From the NCBI GenBank assembly GCA_963613665.1, contig CAVEAL010000002.1:99682-163681 (forward strand): a stretch of DNA of 64,000 nucleotides. The letters run 5' to 3'. Position numbers and translations under genes: made by a program. The stretch comes from F23-B02 sp963613665. GTDB taxonomy: Bacteria; Bacillota; Clostridia; Oscillospirales; Oscillospiraceae. Positions within the stretch are counted from its first letter, which is position 1; each line of letters opens with the position of its first letter. The notes beneath the pieces are model-generated. The model did no database searches and was not told the origin of the DNA. It worked only from the letters and a program-made list of their open reading frames with translations. Shown here in pieces: positions 33,996 through 42,740 of this stretch.

Positions 33996-35374
33996 GATTC
34001 GCAGCTTCCTTTCAGAATATTGTTAACGTAGTCTATCTGTTCCCGGAGCCTCGCGGGGCCGCCCTCGCTCGTGCGCCTTTTTACGCACTCTACGAGATCA
34101 ATGGCCTCGTATACGTCCTGCTCGAACAGCTCACTGTATTCTTTGTAGCTTTCGATGGGGAGCTCTTCAAGCACCGAACCGGTCTTTATGCAGTCGCCGA
34201 CGATAGAGCCTACGATCTTATAGGCGCTGCGGAAGGGGAGACCCTTTCTGACGAGGTAATCGGCAAGATCGGTGGCGTTTATAAAGCCCTTCTGCGCGGC
34301 CTTGCGCATCGCGTCGGGCTTTGCGGTCATGGTCTTTATCATGCCTGTCATGACCGGAAGGCACATCGAAACGGTGTCGCATGCGTCGAATACGCCCTCC
34401 TTGTCCTCCTGCATATCCTTGTTGTATGCCATAGGAAGACCCTTGAGCACAGTCAGCATTGCCATGAGGTCGCCGTAAACGCGGCCTGTTTTGCCGCGGA
34501 TGAGCTCCGCCATATCGGAGTTTTTCTTCTGCGGCATGATCGAGGAGCCTGTCGTGTAGGCATTTGACAGCTCGACAAAGCCGAATTCCCAGCTCGTCCA
34601 GAGTATGAGCTCCTCGGAAAGGCGCGACAGGTGCATCATAAGTACCGACAGCGCACTGAGAAGCTCGACACAGAAATCACGGTCGGAAACTCCGTCGAGC
34701 GAGTTCATGCATATGCCGTCGAAGCCGAGGGCCTTTGCCTCCGAGCGCCTGTCGGTCGGGTAGGTGGTTCCGGCGAGGGCGCAGCAACCGATGGGGCTCT
34801 GATTCATGCGCCGGCGGCAATCGGAAAGCCTGTCAATGTCGCGCAGCAGCATCATGGCATAGGCCATAAGGTGATGCCCGAAGGTGATCGGCTGCGCTCT
34901 CTGCAAATGGGTGTAGCCCGGCATTATCGCGTCGCCGTATTCCTGGGCTCTGTCGCTGAGCGCTTCGATGAGTTCTCTTATCTGCGACGATATGCTGTCG
35001 CACTGTCCGCGCAGGTACATTCTCATGTCGAGTGCGACCTGATCGTTTCTGCTGCGCGCCGTATGAAGCTTTTTGCCCGTGTCGCCGAGCCGCTCCGTGA
35101 GCACCTGCTCGACGAACATGTGTATATCCTCACAAGTGAGGTCAAATTGCAGTTTGCCGGAGTCGAGATCGTCCAGTATTCCCTGGAGGCCGTCAATAAG
35201 CGCCCCGGCATCGTCACTGCCTATTATTCCGGCGGCGCCGAGCATGGCGGCGTGAGCCATGCTGCCGGTGATATCCTGCCTGTAGAGGCGGCAGTCAAAT
35301 GGAATGGATGAGTTGAAATCATCTGCCAGACTGTCGGTGCTGCCGTCCGTACGTCCGGCCCAAAGCTTAGCCAT
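33992..35374 (-). CDS. argH: Argininosuccinate lyase
   Basis: 460 residues, full length for the family. The fumarase/aspartase signature GSSIMPQKKNSDMAELIRGK is intact, and the TARSRNDQVALDMR and GYTHLQRAQPITFGHH motifs are present. It splits argininosuccinate into arginine and fumarate, the last step of arginine synthesis. It lies 29 bases after argG and overlaps the binding-protein gene. Confidence 0.96.
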   Translation of the reverse strand: MAKLWAGRTDGSTDSLADDFNSSIPFDCRLYRQDITGSMAHAAMLGAAGIIGSDDAGALIDGLQGILDDLDSGKLQFDLTCEDIHMFVEQVLTERLGDTGKKLHTARSRNDQVALDMRMYLRGQCDSISSQIRELIEALSDRAQEYGDAIMPGYTHLQRAQPITFGHHLMAYAMMLLRDIDRLSDCRRRMNQSPIGCCALAGTTYPTDRRSEAKALGFDGICMNSLDGVSDRDFCVELLSALSVLMMHLSRLSEELILWTSWEFGFVELSNAYTTGSSIMPQKKNSDMAELIRGKTGRVYGDLMAMLTVLKGLPMAYNKDMQEDKEGVFDACDTVSMCLPVMTGMIKTMTAKPDAMRKAAQKGFINATDLADYLVRKGLPFRSAYKIVGSIVGDCIKTGSVLEELPIESYKEYSELFEQDVYEAIDLVECVKRRTSEGGPARLREQIDYVNNILKGSCES

Positions 35375-35403
35375 GCCCGGTCACTTCCTTGCTTATCTGC
35401 TGA

Positions 35404-36624
35404 TTAAAGCTTGCCCTGCTCGCGGAGAGCCTCGACCTTGGTCGGCATGCCCCAGAGGTTGATGAAGCCTGCTGCCTGAGCCTGATCGTAGTCGCTCTCG
35501 CCGAAGGTGACGAGCTGCTCACTGTAGAGGGAGTAGGGGCTGGTGGTACCGGCGGGGATGATATTGCCCTTGTAGAGCTTGAGCTTGACAGAACCGGTGA
35601 CGTACTTGTTCGACTCGTTTGCGAAAGCGACGAGCGCGTCGGTAAGAGCGGAGTACCACTTGCCGTTGTATATCTGATCCGCCAGAACGATGGCGAGCTT
35701 TTTCTTCTCGTGCAGGGTGTCCTTATCGACGGTCAGCATTTCGAGCTGCTCATGCGCGAAGTAAAGAATGGTGCCGCCCGGGGTTTCGTAAATGCCGCGG
35801 TCCTTCATGCCGACGAGGCGGTTTTCGACTATGTCGATTATGCCGATGCCGTTTGCACCGCCCAGGACGTTGAGCTTTTCAATGATCTTGCTTGCCTTCA
35901 TCTTCTCGCCGTCAACGGCTACGGGAACGCCCGCTTCAAAGTCAATGGTGACATAGGTGGGAGCATCGGGAGCCTGCATCGGGGAAACGCCCATCTCGAG
36001 GAAGCCAGGCTTGTCGTAATCCGGCTCGTTTGCGGGATCCTCGAGGTCAAGGCCCTCATGGCTCAGATGCCACAGGTTCTTATCTTTGGAGTAGTTGGTC
36101 TCGCGGCTGATCTTCAGAGGAACGTTGTGAGCCTCGGCGTAGTCGATCTCCTCGTCCCTGGACTTTATATCCCACTCGCGCCACGGAGCAATGATCTTCA
36201 TATCGGGAGCAAAGCGCTTGATGGCGAGCTCGAAACGGACCTGGTCGTTGCCCTTGCCGGTAGCGCCGTGAGCGATCGCGTCGGCGCCCTCGGCGATTGC
36301 TATCTCTGCCAGCTTCTTGCCGATGACAGGACGTGCGAATGCGGTACCGAGCAGGTAGGTCTCATACTTTGCATCCATCTTCATTGCGGGGATGATGACC
36401 TCATCGACCATCTCATCGACAAGATCGGCAACGATGAGCTTGCTTGCGCCGGTCTTTATCGCTTTTTCCTCAAGACCCTCAAGCTCGTCGGCCTGACCGA
36501 CGTTGCCTGCCACGGCGATGATCTCGGGATCATTGTAGTTTTCCTTCAGCCAGGGAATGATTATGGAAGTATCAAGACCGCCGGAATATGCCAATACGAC
36601 TTTCTTTATGTCCTGTTTATTCAT
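35404..36624 (-). CDS. argG: Argininosuccinate synthase
   Basis: 406 residues from the ATG at 36624 (MNKQDIKKVVLAYSGGLDTS), with AGGAGG about 10 bases upstream; the 14 extra codons of the open frame would include the operator and are rejected. The PP-loop SGGLDTS binds ATP, and ATGKGNDQVRFE and SYDLYSEQL-like motifs fit the family. It joins citrulline and aspartate. First gene of the arginine operon, under a promoter with an ARG-box-like operator. Confidence 0.96.
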   Translation of the reverse strand: MNKQDIKKVVLAYSGGLDTSIIIPWLKENYNDPEIIAVAGNVGQADELEGLEEKAIKTGASKLIVADLVDEMVDEVIIPAMKMDAKYETYLLGTAFARPVIGKKLAEIAIAEGADAIAHGATGKGNDQVRFELAIKRFAPDMKIIAPWREWDIKSRDEEIDYAEAHNVPLKISRETNYSKDKNLWHLSHEGLDLEDPANEPDYDKPGFLEMGVSPMQAPDAPTYVTIDFEAGVPVAVDGEKMKASKIIEKLNVLGGANGIGIIDIVENRLVGMKDRGIYETPGGTILYFAHEQLEMLTVDKDTLHEKKKLAIVLADQIYNGKWYSALTDALVAFANESNKYVTGSVKLKLYKGNIIPAGTTSPYSLYSEQLVTFGESDYDQAQAAGFINLWGMPTKVEALREQGKL

Positions 36625-36640
36625 TATACAAGTGCCTCCT

Positions 36641-36654
36641 TGAATATTTATGCA
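36641..36654. promoter_or_regulatory. ARG-box-like operator
   Basis: On the minus strand TGCATAAATATTCA matches the known ArgR/AhrC half-site pattern TGAATWWWWATTCA at all but one position. It covers the predicted transcription start of argG, so binding of an arginine repressor would block initiation. A second weaker site (TGCATGTATTCA on the plus strand) lies at 36696-36707, upstream of the -35 box. Confidence 0.65.
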
Positions 36655-36657
36655 CTT

Positions 36658-36685
36658 ATTATACATCCTAATGCATGAAAGTCAA
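36658..36685 (-). promoter_or_regulatory. Promoter of the arginine operon
   Basis: On the minus strand TTGACT (36680-36685), a 16-base spacer and a perfect TATAAT (36658-36663), about 35 bases before the argG start codon. Confidence 0.75.
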
Positions 36686-36808
36686 GCTTTTTCCGTGCAT
36701 GTATTCATAATTATCGAATTTGCCATATACATGCCCCTAAGGCGGCTCCCGTTTGTAAAATACGCACATCAAATACGCTCAGCAGCCTGCACAGTTAACA
36801 AAATATAT

Positions 36809-36837
36809 TTGAAATACAGGCAGGGCGATGATATAAT
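36809..36837 (+). promoter_or_regulatory. Promoter of the small lipoprotein gene
   Basis: TTGAAA (36809-36814), a 17-base spacer and a perfect TATAAT (36832-36837), divergent from the arginine operon. Confidence 0.75.
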
Positions 36838-36870
36838 GCTGCTGAAAATAATGAATAAAGGAGTATAAGA

Positions 36871-37188
36871 ATGAAAAAAACCGTCATGGCAGTACTGCTT
36901 GCCGCGCTTATTATATTCAGTCTGTGCGCCTGTTCATCGGATAAGACAGTAGCGCATATAACGTTAGAAGACATGGACAGCTTAACGCTGACCGAGATAC
37001 CGTCCAACAGCGTGAACTTTTCAACGTCCGGCAATACGATAAACATCACCGTCGAAAAAGACGGGGACTACAGCTTTACCCTGGAGGACGGGGACGGCCA
37101 GGAATACTCATTCACCCTGCAGTATCAGAACGGAGAGGCGAGCCTCCTTCACGATAACGGCATTAACGTCAGCATGACTGTTGACTGA
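36871..37188 (+). CDS. Small putative lipoprotein
   Basis: 105 residues. A signal peptide with lipobox FSLCACSS puts the lipidated Cys near residue 20. The mature part (about 85 residues) is acidic, predicted beta-rich, and has paired NTINITVEKDGDYSFTLED and EYSFTLQYQNGEA strands. I do not recognise the family. AAAGGAG (36857-36863) precedes the ATG. It has its own promoter and terminator, so it is a single-gene unit. Probably on the outer face of the membrane. Confidence 0.8.
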   Translation: MKKTVMAVLLAALIIFSLCACSSDKTVAHITLEDMDSLTLTEIPSNSVNFSTSGNTINITVEKDGDYSFTLEDGDGQEYSFTLQYQNGEASLLHDNGINVSMTVD

Positions 37189-37205
37189 CACGAGTCAAAA
37201 ATGAA

Positions 37206-37246
37206 AACGGCGAAGATTTAAAACGAATCTTCGCCGTTATTTTTTT
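37206..37246. terminator. Bidirectional terminator between convergent genes
   Basis: A 13-bp perfect stem (AACGGCGAAGATT with AATCTTCGCCGTT), a 7-base loop and a T8-rich tail on the plus strand. TTTT also follows on the minus strand. It ends the small lipoprotein gene and the partner-switching operon. Confidence 0.88.
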
Positions 37247-37255
37247 GCTTTTAAA

Positions 37256-38431
37256 TCAAAACGTCAGCTCGTCCACGGTCGGGATGAGGCGTGCGAGTTC
37301 GCTGCGGTAATACTCTATGAGCCCTTCGCGGTTGGGCTCGCTGCGGCGTATCGTGCGGCGCAAAAGCCGCATATAGCCGATGATCCTGGCCTTGTCTTCG
37401 ACCTCCTTGAGCCTTTCTGCGTCCTCGGTTCCGAGATACATGGCAAGTGCTCTGCGCCAGAACTCCGTGCCGACCTCGTAGGGAATGCCGATGAAGCGCT
37501 CCATCTCCGAATGGTCAAGCTCAGAGAAGCCGCCGTAGGCGTTGAACATTGAGCCGAGCTCGAATATGGGATGCCCCATGCAGAGCGTGTCCATATCGAT
37601 AAGCAGCGCCTCGCCGTCGCGCACCATGATGTTGTTGGTGTGGTAGTCGCCGTGCATCATCGTGTTCCGCTCGGGCACGGCCTGCACCATGGCGTACAGC
37701 TTGCTGCCGAGCTCCTCGGGCAGATGCTCGCGGTCAAATGCCGCCCAGCCGAGCGCGACCTGCTTCATGTCGGGCATCTCGCCGGGCCTGAGCTCGGTCG
37801 AGTGTATCTGCTTGAGCATGTCAACGTAGTATTTAAGCGGAGCTTCAAGATGCTCGGGATCATTCTTGATTAGCTTCGACAGGGAGCTTGCCTCCAAAAG
37901 CTCCATGACCGTGCCGTAGCTTTCGCCGATGCGCACTACGTCATAGGGGATAGCGGTGTTGATGCCGAGAACCAGAGCCTTTCTTGCCAGCTCGCGCTCG
38001 CGCTGTATCTCTGGCAGAGCGTCGGGGTTGAAGTAAAGCTTTACGATCGTCTCCGCGTCGTAGCGGTACACGGCGCCGTTGGCACCTTTACCGATAAGCT
38101 CACAGCCGTCAATGGAGAGACGGCGGTACGCCTTCTTTACCGTCATCATCTCGGTGAAGCCGGTCATGTCCAGAACGTCGTATACCTCGGGCGAGACGTT
38201 TATGACCGTGAGCCCCGGCTCATCCTTGCGCAGACGCAGCAGAATGCGCAGTCCGGCGCTGGATATGTACTCAAGCTTTTCGGCGTCTATCACGACGGAA
38301 GCCCCGGGAGCGGCGGCGCGCGCGGCGTTTACCTGTTTTTCCGCCTCAGATGCGTTTGAAGCGTCGATGCGGCCGTTAAGACAGACGGTCAGAACACCGC
38401 CGTTTATATGATATGTAAGCAGCTCAGTCAT
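37256..38431 (-). CDS. STAS domain fused to aminoglycoside-phosphotransferase-like kinase
   Basis: 391 residues. Residues 1-100 are an anti-sigma-antagonist STAS domain with the phosphorylatable Ser in YISSAGLRILL. Residues 105-391 are an APH/choline-kinase-like fold: a glycine loop (IGKGANGAVYR), Lys in IVKLYF, catalytic loop HGDYHTNNIM and metal site LIDMDTL. This resembles the kinase family known as TIGR02172. A kinase physically linked to a partner-switch domain could phosphorylate a small molecule or protein in response to signalling. Last gene of the operon, 2 bases after the HD gene. Confidence 0.86.
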   Translation of the reverse strand: MTELLTYHINGGVLTVCLNGRIDASNASEAEKQVNAARAAAPGASVVIDAEKLEYISSAGLRILLRLRKDEPGLTVINVSPEVYDVLDMTGFTEMMTVKKAYRRLSIDGCELIGKGANGAVYRYDAETIVKLYFNPDALPEIQRERELARKALVLGINTAIPYDVVRIGESYGTVMELLEASSLSKLIKNDPEHLEAPLKYYVDMLKQIHSTELRPGEMPDMKQVALGWAAFDREHLPEELGSKLYAMVQAVPERNTMMHGDYHTNNIMVRDGEALLIDMDTLCMGHPIFELGSMFNAYGGFSELDHSEMERFIGIPYEVGTEFWRRALAMYLGTEDAERLKEVEDKARIIGYMRLLRRTIRRSEPNREGLIEYYRSELARLIPTVDELTF

Positions 38432-38433
38432 GT

Positions 38434-39000
38434 TTATACCTCCGCAAAAATCGTTCTGATAATACTGTCAAGCTCCTGCCATGCCGACGTATCGGAAAGC
38501 TCGCTGATGCTCTCTGCAATGCTGCGGTAATACCACGCCTGCTTTGCGGGATCCTTCTGGTTGAAGTCCTGCCAGACGGCGTCGCCTTTTTCTTTCCAGA
38601 CATGATATATCGAGCGCAGATTGGCGAGCTTATCGCCGAGATAGAGTATCTTTATCTCCCTGTCCCGTGTTTCGGCAAGAATACGCAGTGACTCCGATTT
38701 CCGCGTCTTCCAGGTGCTCGCGGCGGGGAGCGGCGGCATCTTGTCCTCGGTCTCCGAGGCGACGAGCTCGGCAACTCTTTTGCCGAAGCGCTCCTCGACC
38801 TCGCGCATGGTGATGCCGGCGTCCTCCACAACATCGTGAAGCGCCGCCGCCGCGATGACCTCCTGATTGCTCGTCATCGTGCCGACGATGACGGCGGCCT
38901 CCATCGGGTGCAGGATATAGGGGCAGTCCGACTGCTTGCGGCGCATTCCGTCGTGAGCCTCGGCCGCAAAAATAATGGCTCTGGTAGCAAGTTCCGTCAT
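38434..39000 (-). CDS. HD-domain hydrolase, MESH1/SpoT-like
   Basis: 188 residues. The HD motifs fit the (p)ppGpp hydrolase group: RKQSDCPYILHP, AALHDVVEDAG (HD pair) and LGDKLANLRSIY. There is no synthetase or TGS domain, so it resembles stand-alone small alarmone hydrolases, although other nucleotide substrates are possible. It overlaps the STAS gene by 4 bases and is 2 bases before the STAS-kinase gene, which implies a link between alarmone or nucleotide turnover and partner switching. Confidence 0.82.
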   Translation of the reverse strand: MTELATRAIIFAAEAHDGMRRKQSDCPYILHPMEAAVIVGTMTSNQEVIAAAALHDVVEDAGITMREVEERFGKRVAELVASETEDKMPPLPAASTWKTRKSESLRILAETRDREIKILYLGDKLANLRSIYHVWKEKGDAVWQDFNQKDPAKQAWYYRSIAESISELSDTSAWQELDSIIRTIFAEV

Positions 39001-39293
39001 TCGATCACCAGTATATCGGCAAAGCCGGTCATTTCAAGGACGTCCATAACATCGGCGCATACGCTGCTGAGCTTCATGGAACCGATGCGGTTCATTTTCT
39101 TCTGGGCAACGAGCAGCACGCGCAGTCCCGCGGAGGAGACATATGTCAGCTCCTTCATGTCGAGGATCAGCACCGTCACATCAGACGGGAGCGCGTCTAT
39201 CGTTTTTTCAAGCTCCGGAGATGTGATCGTGTCAAGCCTGCCCTTCAGGTGCAGGGTCATCGTTTCGTTGTTGCGTTCCTGATCGATCGTCAT
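38997..39293 (-). CDS. STAS-domain anti-sigma factor antagonist
   Basis: 98 residues, single STAS domain of the SpoIIAA/RsbV type. The regulatory Ser lies in YVSSAGLRVLL. Unphosphorylated proteins of this class bind an anti-sigma kinase and release its partner. The gene overlaps both neighbours by 4 bases: the phosphatase/kinase upstream and the HD protein downstream. No sigma factor gene is in the window, so the final target is unknown. Confidence 0.92.
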   Translation of the reverse strand: MTIDQERNNETMTLHLKGRLDTITSPELEKTIDALPSDVTVLILDMKELTYVSSAGLRVLLVAQKKMNRIGSMKLSSVCADVMDVLEMTGFADILVIE

Positions 39294-41467
39294 TTGTTCA
39301 GGCTCCTTTCCAGCTTTTTAGTCATCGTGAGTATGTTTTCTCCGTTTTCACGGGCATAGGTTACAGAGTCCATGGTCTGTTTTACGATATAGATGCCGAG
39401 ACCGCCGACCTCGCGCTGCTCTGCGCTGAGGGTGATGTCCGGATCGTCCTTGGCCAGAGGGTCGAAGGCAATGCCGCTGTCGGAGATCACGAAGGTAGCG
39501 CTGTCGGAGGCATCGTCTATGTCTATGCCGAACCTTGCCGTTCCTTCGCTGCCGGGATAGGCGTAGTGGGCGATGTTCACAAAGACCTCCTCGATGGCGA
39601 CGCTCACTGCGATGATGAGCTTCATCGAGCAGCCTGCCTTTTCAAGCTCCTCCTCAAGGAAGCCGAGCACCGCGGGAACGTTCTCCTCCTTCGCCTCGAA
39701 AACGCGTCCGTGCGCCTCCTGCGCGCCGTTAAAGTCCATGAGCAGCATGGTTATATCATCAAACTGAGCCTCACCGTCGGCGAAGCTTTGCAGCGAGAGC
39801 CTGAGCTCCTTGAGCATTTCCTCCGTACCGCAGTGCGCGTGATCGTTCATGAAGTCTCTGAGCCGGTCTTCGCCGTAAAGCCGCTGCTGTGTATCGGTCG
39901 TTTCCGTAACGCCGTCGGTGTACAGGAACAGCCGGTCTCCGGGCTTTACGGTAAGGCTGCTCTGACGGTATTTTATATTATCCATACCGGCCAGAACGAG
40001 GCCGCTCCGTTCGCGCAGATATTCAAATTCGCCGCCGGCGCGTTTGAGAAGCGGGGGATTGTGCCCGGCGTTTACATATGTAAGCTCGCCGGTCTTTATA
40101 TCGAGAACGCCCATCCACGCCGTAACGAACAGTCCCGCGTCGTTGCCGTCGCACAGAAGCCTGTTTACCGTCGTGAATACCTCTGAGGGCTCGTTGCCCA
40201 TCTGGGTGTAGTTTTTTATGAGCGTTTTCGTTATGACCATGAACAGCGCCGCCGGAACGCCCTTGCCGGATACGTCGGCAACGACGAGAGCAAGCCTGTT
40301 TTCTCCGATCATGAAAAAGTCGTAGAAATCGCCGCCGACCTCCTTGGCCGGATGCATGAGCGCGTACAGGTCAAATTCGCAGTGCTCGGGGAAGGGCGGA
40401 AATATGCAGGGCAGCATATGCGCCTGAATATCCGAGGCGAGCTTGAGCTCGGCGTTTATACGCTCCTTTTCCGCCATGACGTTCTGAAGATTGTCCACAT
40501 ATTTTCCGAGGTCGCGGATCATGGACATGTACGAGCGCGCAAGCTCGCCGACCTCGGTCGAGTCCTTCGCGTAGACCTCGCATTCGCTCAGCAGCCTGCT
40601 GCGCTGCAAGTCCGTCGAGTGCCCGGCGTAGTAGCTTCCGGCGATCTTTGCAAGCTTTTCAATCGGACGGGATATCTTCCTTTCGGTAAAGCGCATGAAG
40701 CCGATGGAAAGAGCAAAATAGGTGTTCATGGCAAGCGTTTCAAAAAGATATATCCTGCCCAGAACACTGATATCGCCGGTTCCGTACCTGTCGGTCAGGT
40801 AGACGGCCGTGCCGACGAGAACGCAGATGCACAGCCCGGTAATGAGCGTGTTGAGTATCATGCGTTCGTTCATCGAAAACTGCACGGGCTTTGTCTCGCC
40901 GTCCTCGCGCAGATTTTCCATGTGCATCTGAAGAAGGCTTCCCAGTATCATAAGCGGCGCACCGAAGAGAAGTCCGGCATCAAAGCTGTTTATGAAAAGA
41001 TACAGGTTATCGAGCGAAATAATATCAGAAACGTTGTACGCATGGTTGAGGATGCTCGTAAACAGCACCGTCAGCAGTGCGTTCATGCCCAGCAGCAGGC
41101 AGAATTTAAGTATTCTCGACACGCTGTCGAGCCTGAATTCCTTGCCGCCGCGCTCACGGTTTATTTTCTTCCAGAAGAAATACGCACACATGGCGTAGAG
41201 GATCTGCAAAGAGCTGTTTATCGCTGCGTACAGGAGCTCATAGCCTGCGCTCAGGTCACACACAAGATTGCCCGCCGCGCAGCCGAGTGCCGCAGGCCAG
41301 CCGAATATCATGCCGAGCACCGGCGTGAGCGCCGCCGTCGGGCGCATCTGCGTAAGCTCCGACGCTGCCGCCCAGATCTTGAACGGCGCCGTGAGCAGTA
41401 TAAACAGCAGCATGTTCATTGCGAATATGAACAGCACCGCGCGCTTTTTGGTCAGTTTCATTTTCAC
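39290..41467 (-). CDS. Membrane PP2C phosphatase with anti-sigma-type kinase domain
   Basis: 725 residues. About 1-260: several membrane helices, beginning with a segment (RPTAALTPVLGMIFGWPAAL) that resembles ECF-transporter S components, so a small ligand may be sensed. About 265-330: HAMP-like linker (ISRPIEKLAKIAGSYY) and coiled coil. About 345-560: SpoIIE/RsbU-type PP2C phosphatase (EVGGDFYDFF, VADVSGKGVPAALFM, DGVTE). About 590-725: HATPase of the RsbW/SpoIIAB type (AIEEVFVNIAHYAY, DSGIAFDP, GGLGIYIVK). It therefore holds both the phosphatase and the kinase activities that act on STAS proteins. Overlaps the STAS gene. Confidence 0.88.
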   Translation of the reverse strand: MKMKLTKKRAVLFIFAMNMLLFILLTAPFKIWAAASELTQMRPTAALTPVLGMIFGWPAALGCAAGNLVCDLSAGYELLYAAINSSLQILYAMCAYFFWKKINRERGGKEFRLDSVSRILKFCLLLGMNALLTVLFTSILNHAYNVSDIISLDNLYLFINSFDAGLLFGAPLMILGSLLQMHMENLREDGETKPVQFSMNERMILNTLITGLCICVLVGTAVYLTDRYGTGDISVLGRIYLFETLAMNTYFALSIGFMRFTERKISRPIEKLAKIAGSYYAGHSTDLQRSRLLSECEVYAKDSTEVGELARSYMSMIRDLGKYVDNLQNVMAEKERINAELKLASDIQAHMLPCIFPPFPEHCEFDLYALMHPAKEVGGDFYDFFMIGENRLALVVADVSGKGVPAALFMVITKTLIKNYTQMGNEPSEVFTTVNRLLCDGNDAGLFVTAWMGVLDIKTGELTYVNAGHNPPLLKRAGGEFEYLRERSGLVLAGMDNIKYRQSSLTVKPGDRLFLYTDGVTETTDTQQRLYGEDRLRDFMNDHAHCGTEEMLKELRLSLQSFADGEAQFDDITMLLMDFNGAQEAHGRVFEAKEENVPAVLGFLEEELEKAGCSMKLIIAVSVAIEEVFVNIAHYAYPGSEGTARFGIDIDDASDSATFVISDSGIAFDPLAKDDPDITLSAEQREVGGLGIYIVKQTMDSVTYARENGENILTMTKKLERSLNK

Positions 41468-41512
41468 TGAGGGATTACCTCCTTTTGTCGTCCGTAGGGC
41501 AGTTTTGAGGGC

Positions 41513-42724
41513 TTATTTTTTCTTTTGCTTTGCAAGAGGCACTGCAGGGAACATGCTCAGGCTTTTTGTCATCGCGACCGTAAACAGGATAACTCCGGCC
41601 GCCGAGAAAAGCTGCACGCCCCACAGGGTGAGGCCTATGCCGACAAGATCAATCATTATACCGCCGGCGAAGCTCGCTATCAGATAGCCCAGGGTCAGAG
41701 CGCTGCCGACTATAGACTGCCCCTTGAGAAATTCGCTCTCGGGCAGAGTATGGGCGACAAATCGTACGCCGGCCGGCACGTAGATGGCATAGCCCGCAAA
41801 CTGCAGAAGCTCCGCCGCGTACAGCAGGTAAACGTTCGGTGCAAGCATGATGGCCAAGTTCTTTGCCGCCCACATCCAGCCGGCAAATATAAGAAGCTTT
41901 CGGTTTCCGACATTGTCGGCAGCACGGCGGTACAGCAGCATCGCGGGAAGCTCCGTCATCGCGGAGATGAACATAGCAACGCCGAGGTCAGAGCTGTCGC
42001 CGCCTATGCGGCGTATGACCTGGATGAGATAGGTATCCATAAAGCCGTTTGCCGTTGCAAGGCAGAGCACGCCCGCGAAGAAAATGTAAAACTGCGGATA
42101 CTCCTTCATGAGTATCTTCTTTTCCGAGGGCTTTACACTGCCGGGCTGACGCTCTTCGAGGTTGGGCGCGTTGAAGGCGAGAACGGCAAAGCACAGCAGG
42201 AGGCAGGGAATGATGTACAGCCCCGGCAGGATATTTGTCGTGAATTTCTGTATCAGTATACCGGTCGCAAGGCTCGTGAGCGAAAAGGCCATTGAGCCGC
42301 AGCCGCGCGCCGCACCGAAATTTATCCTCGTGCCCCGCTCGTGATAGCCGCGGTACAGGGAGTTTACCGACGACTGCATCGAGGAGTTGAGCGAGTATAC
42401 AAGAATGTACACTATGCAGAAGACAACACCGCCGAGCGGGAGCAGCAGGAGAGCCGCCGACAGCAGCACGATGAGCACATGCACGGCAAACATTGCCCGC
42501 CCCAGCTGAATGCCGGTGCGCTGAACCAAGGAAGCGATAAGGATCTGAAATCCTGCCGAGCCGAGATTGCCGAGGCCGAGGATAACGCCTATCTTTCCGC
42601 TGCTGAAGCCGCGGTCGAGCAGATATGTCGATGCAAAGCAGGCGATAAGCGCCAGAGAGCAGAAATACAGCGCCTGAATGACGGCGTAAAACGCCGTTGC
42701 ATTTCTTTTATTGACGGAGATCAT
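41513..42724 (-). CDS. MFS transporter
   Basis: 403 residues with about 12 membrane helices and a central cytoplasmic loop with basic residues (EERQPGSVKPSEKKILMKEY). The N-terminal half has the FSSGKIGVILGLGNLGS pattern of the MFS_1-like/oligosaccharide:H+ symporter group. Substrate unknown. It lies 16 bases after the lipoprotein hydrolase and 45 bases before the phosphatase gene, so it may be part of one long operon. Confidence 0.85.
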   Translation of the reverse strand: MISVNKRNATAFYAVIQALYFCSLALIACFASTYLLDRGFSSGKIGVILGLGNLGSAGFQILIASLVQRTGIQLGRAMFAVHVLIVLLSAALLLLPLGGVVFCIVYILVYSLNSSMQSSVNSLYRGYHERGTRINFGAARGCGSMAFSLTSLATGILIQKFTTNILPGLYIIPCLLLCFAVLAFNAPNLEERQPGSVKPSEKKILMKEYPQFYIFFAGVLCLATANGFMDTYLIQVIRRIGGDSSDLGVAMFISAMTELPAMLLYRRAADNVGNRKLLIFAGWMWAAKNLAIMLAPNVYLLYAAELLQFAGYAIYVPAGVRFVAHTLPESEFLKGQSIVGSALTLGYLIASFAGGIMIDLVGIGLTLWGVQLFSAAGVILFTVAMTKSLSMFPAVPLAKQKKK

Positions 42725-42740
42725 ACTTATTTAAATCCTC

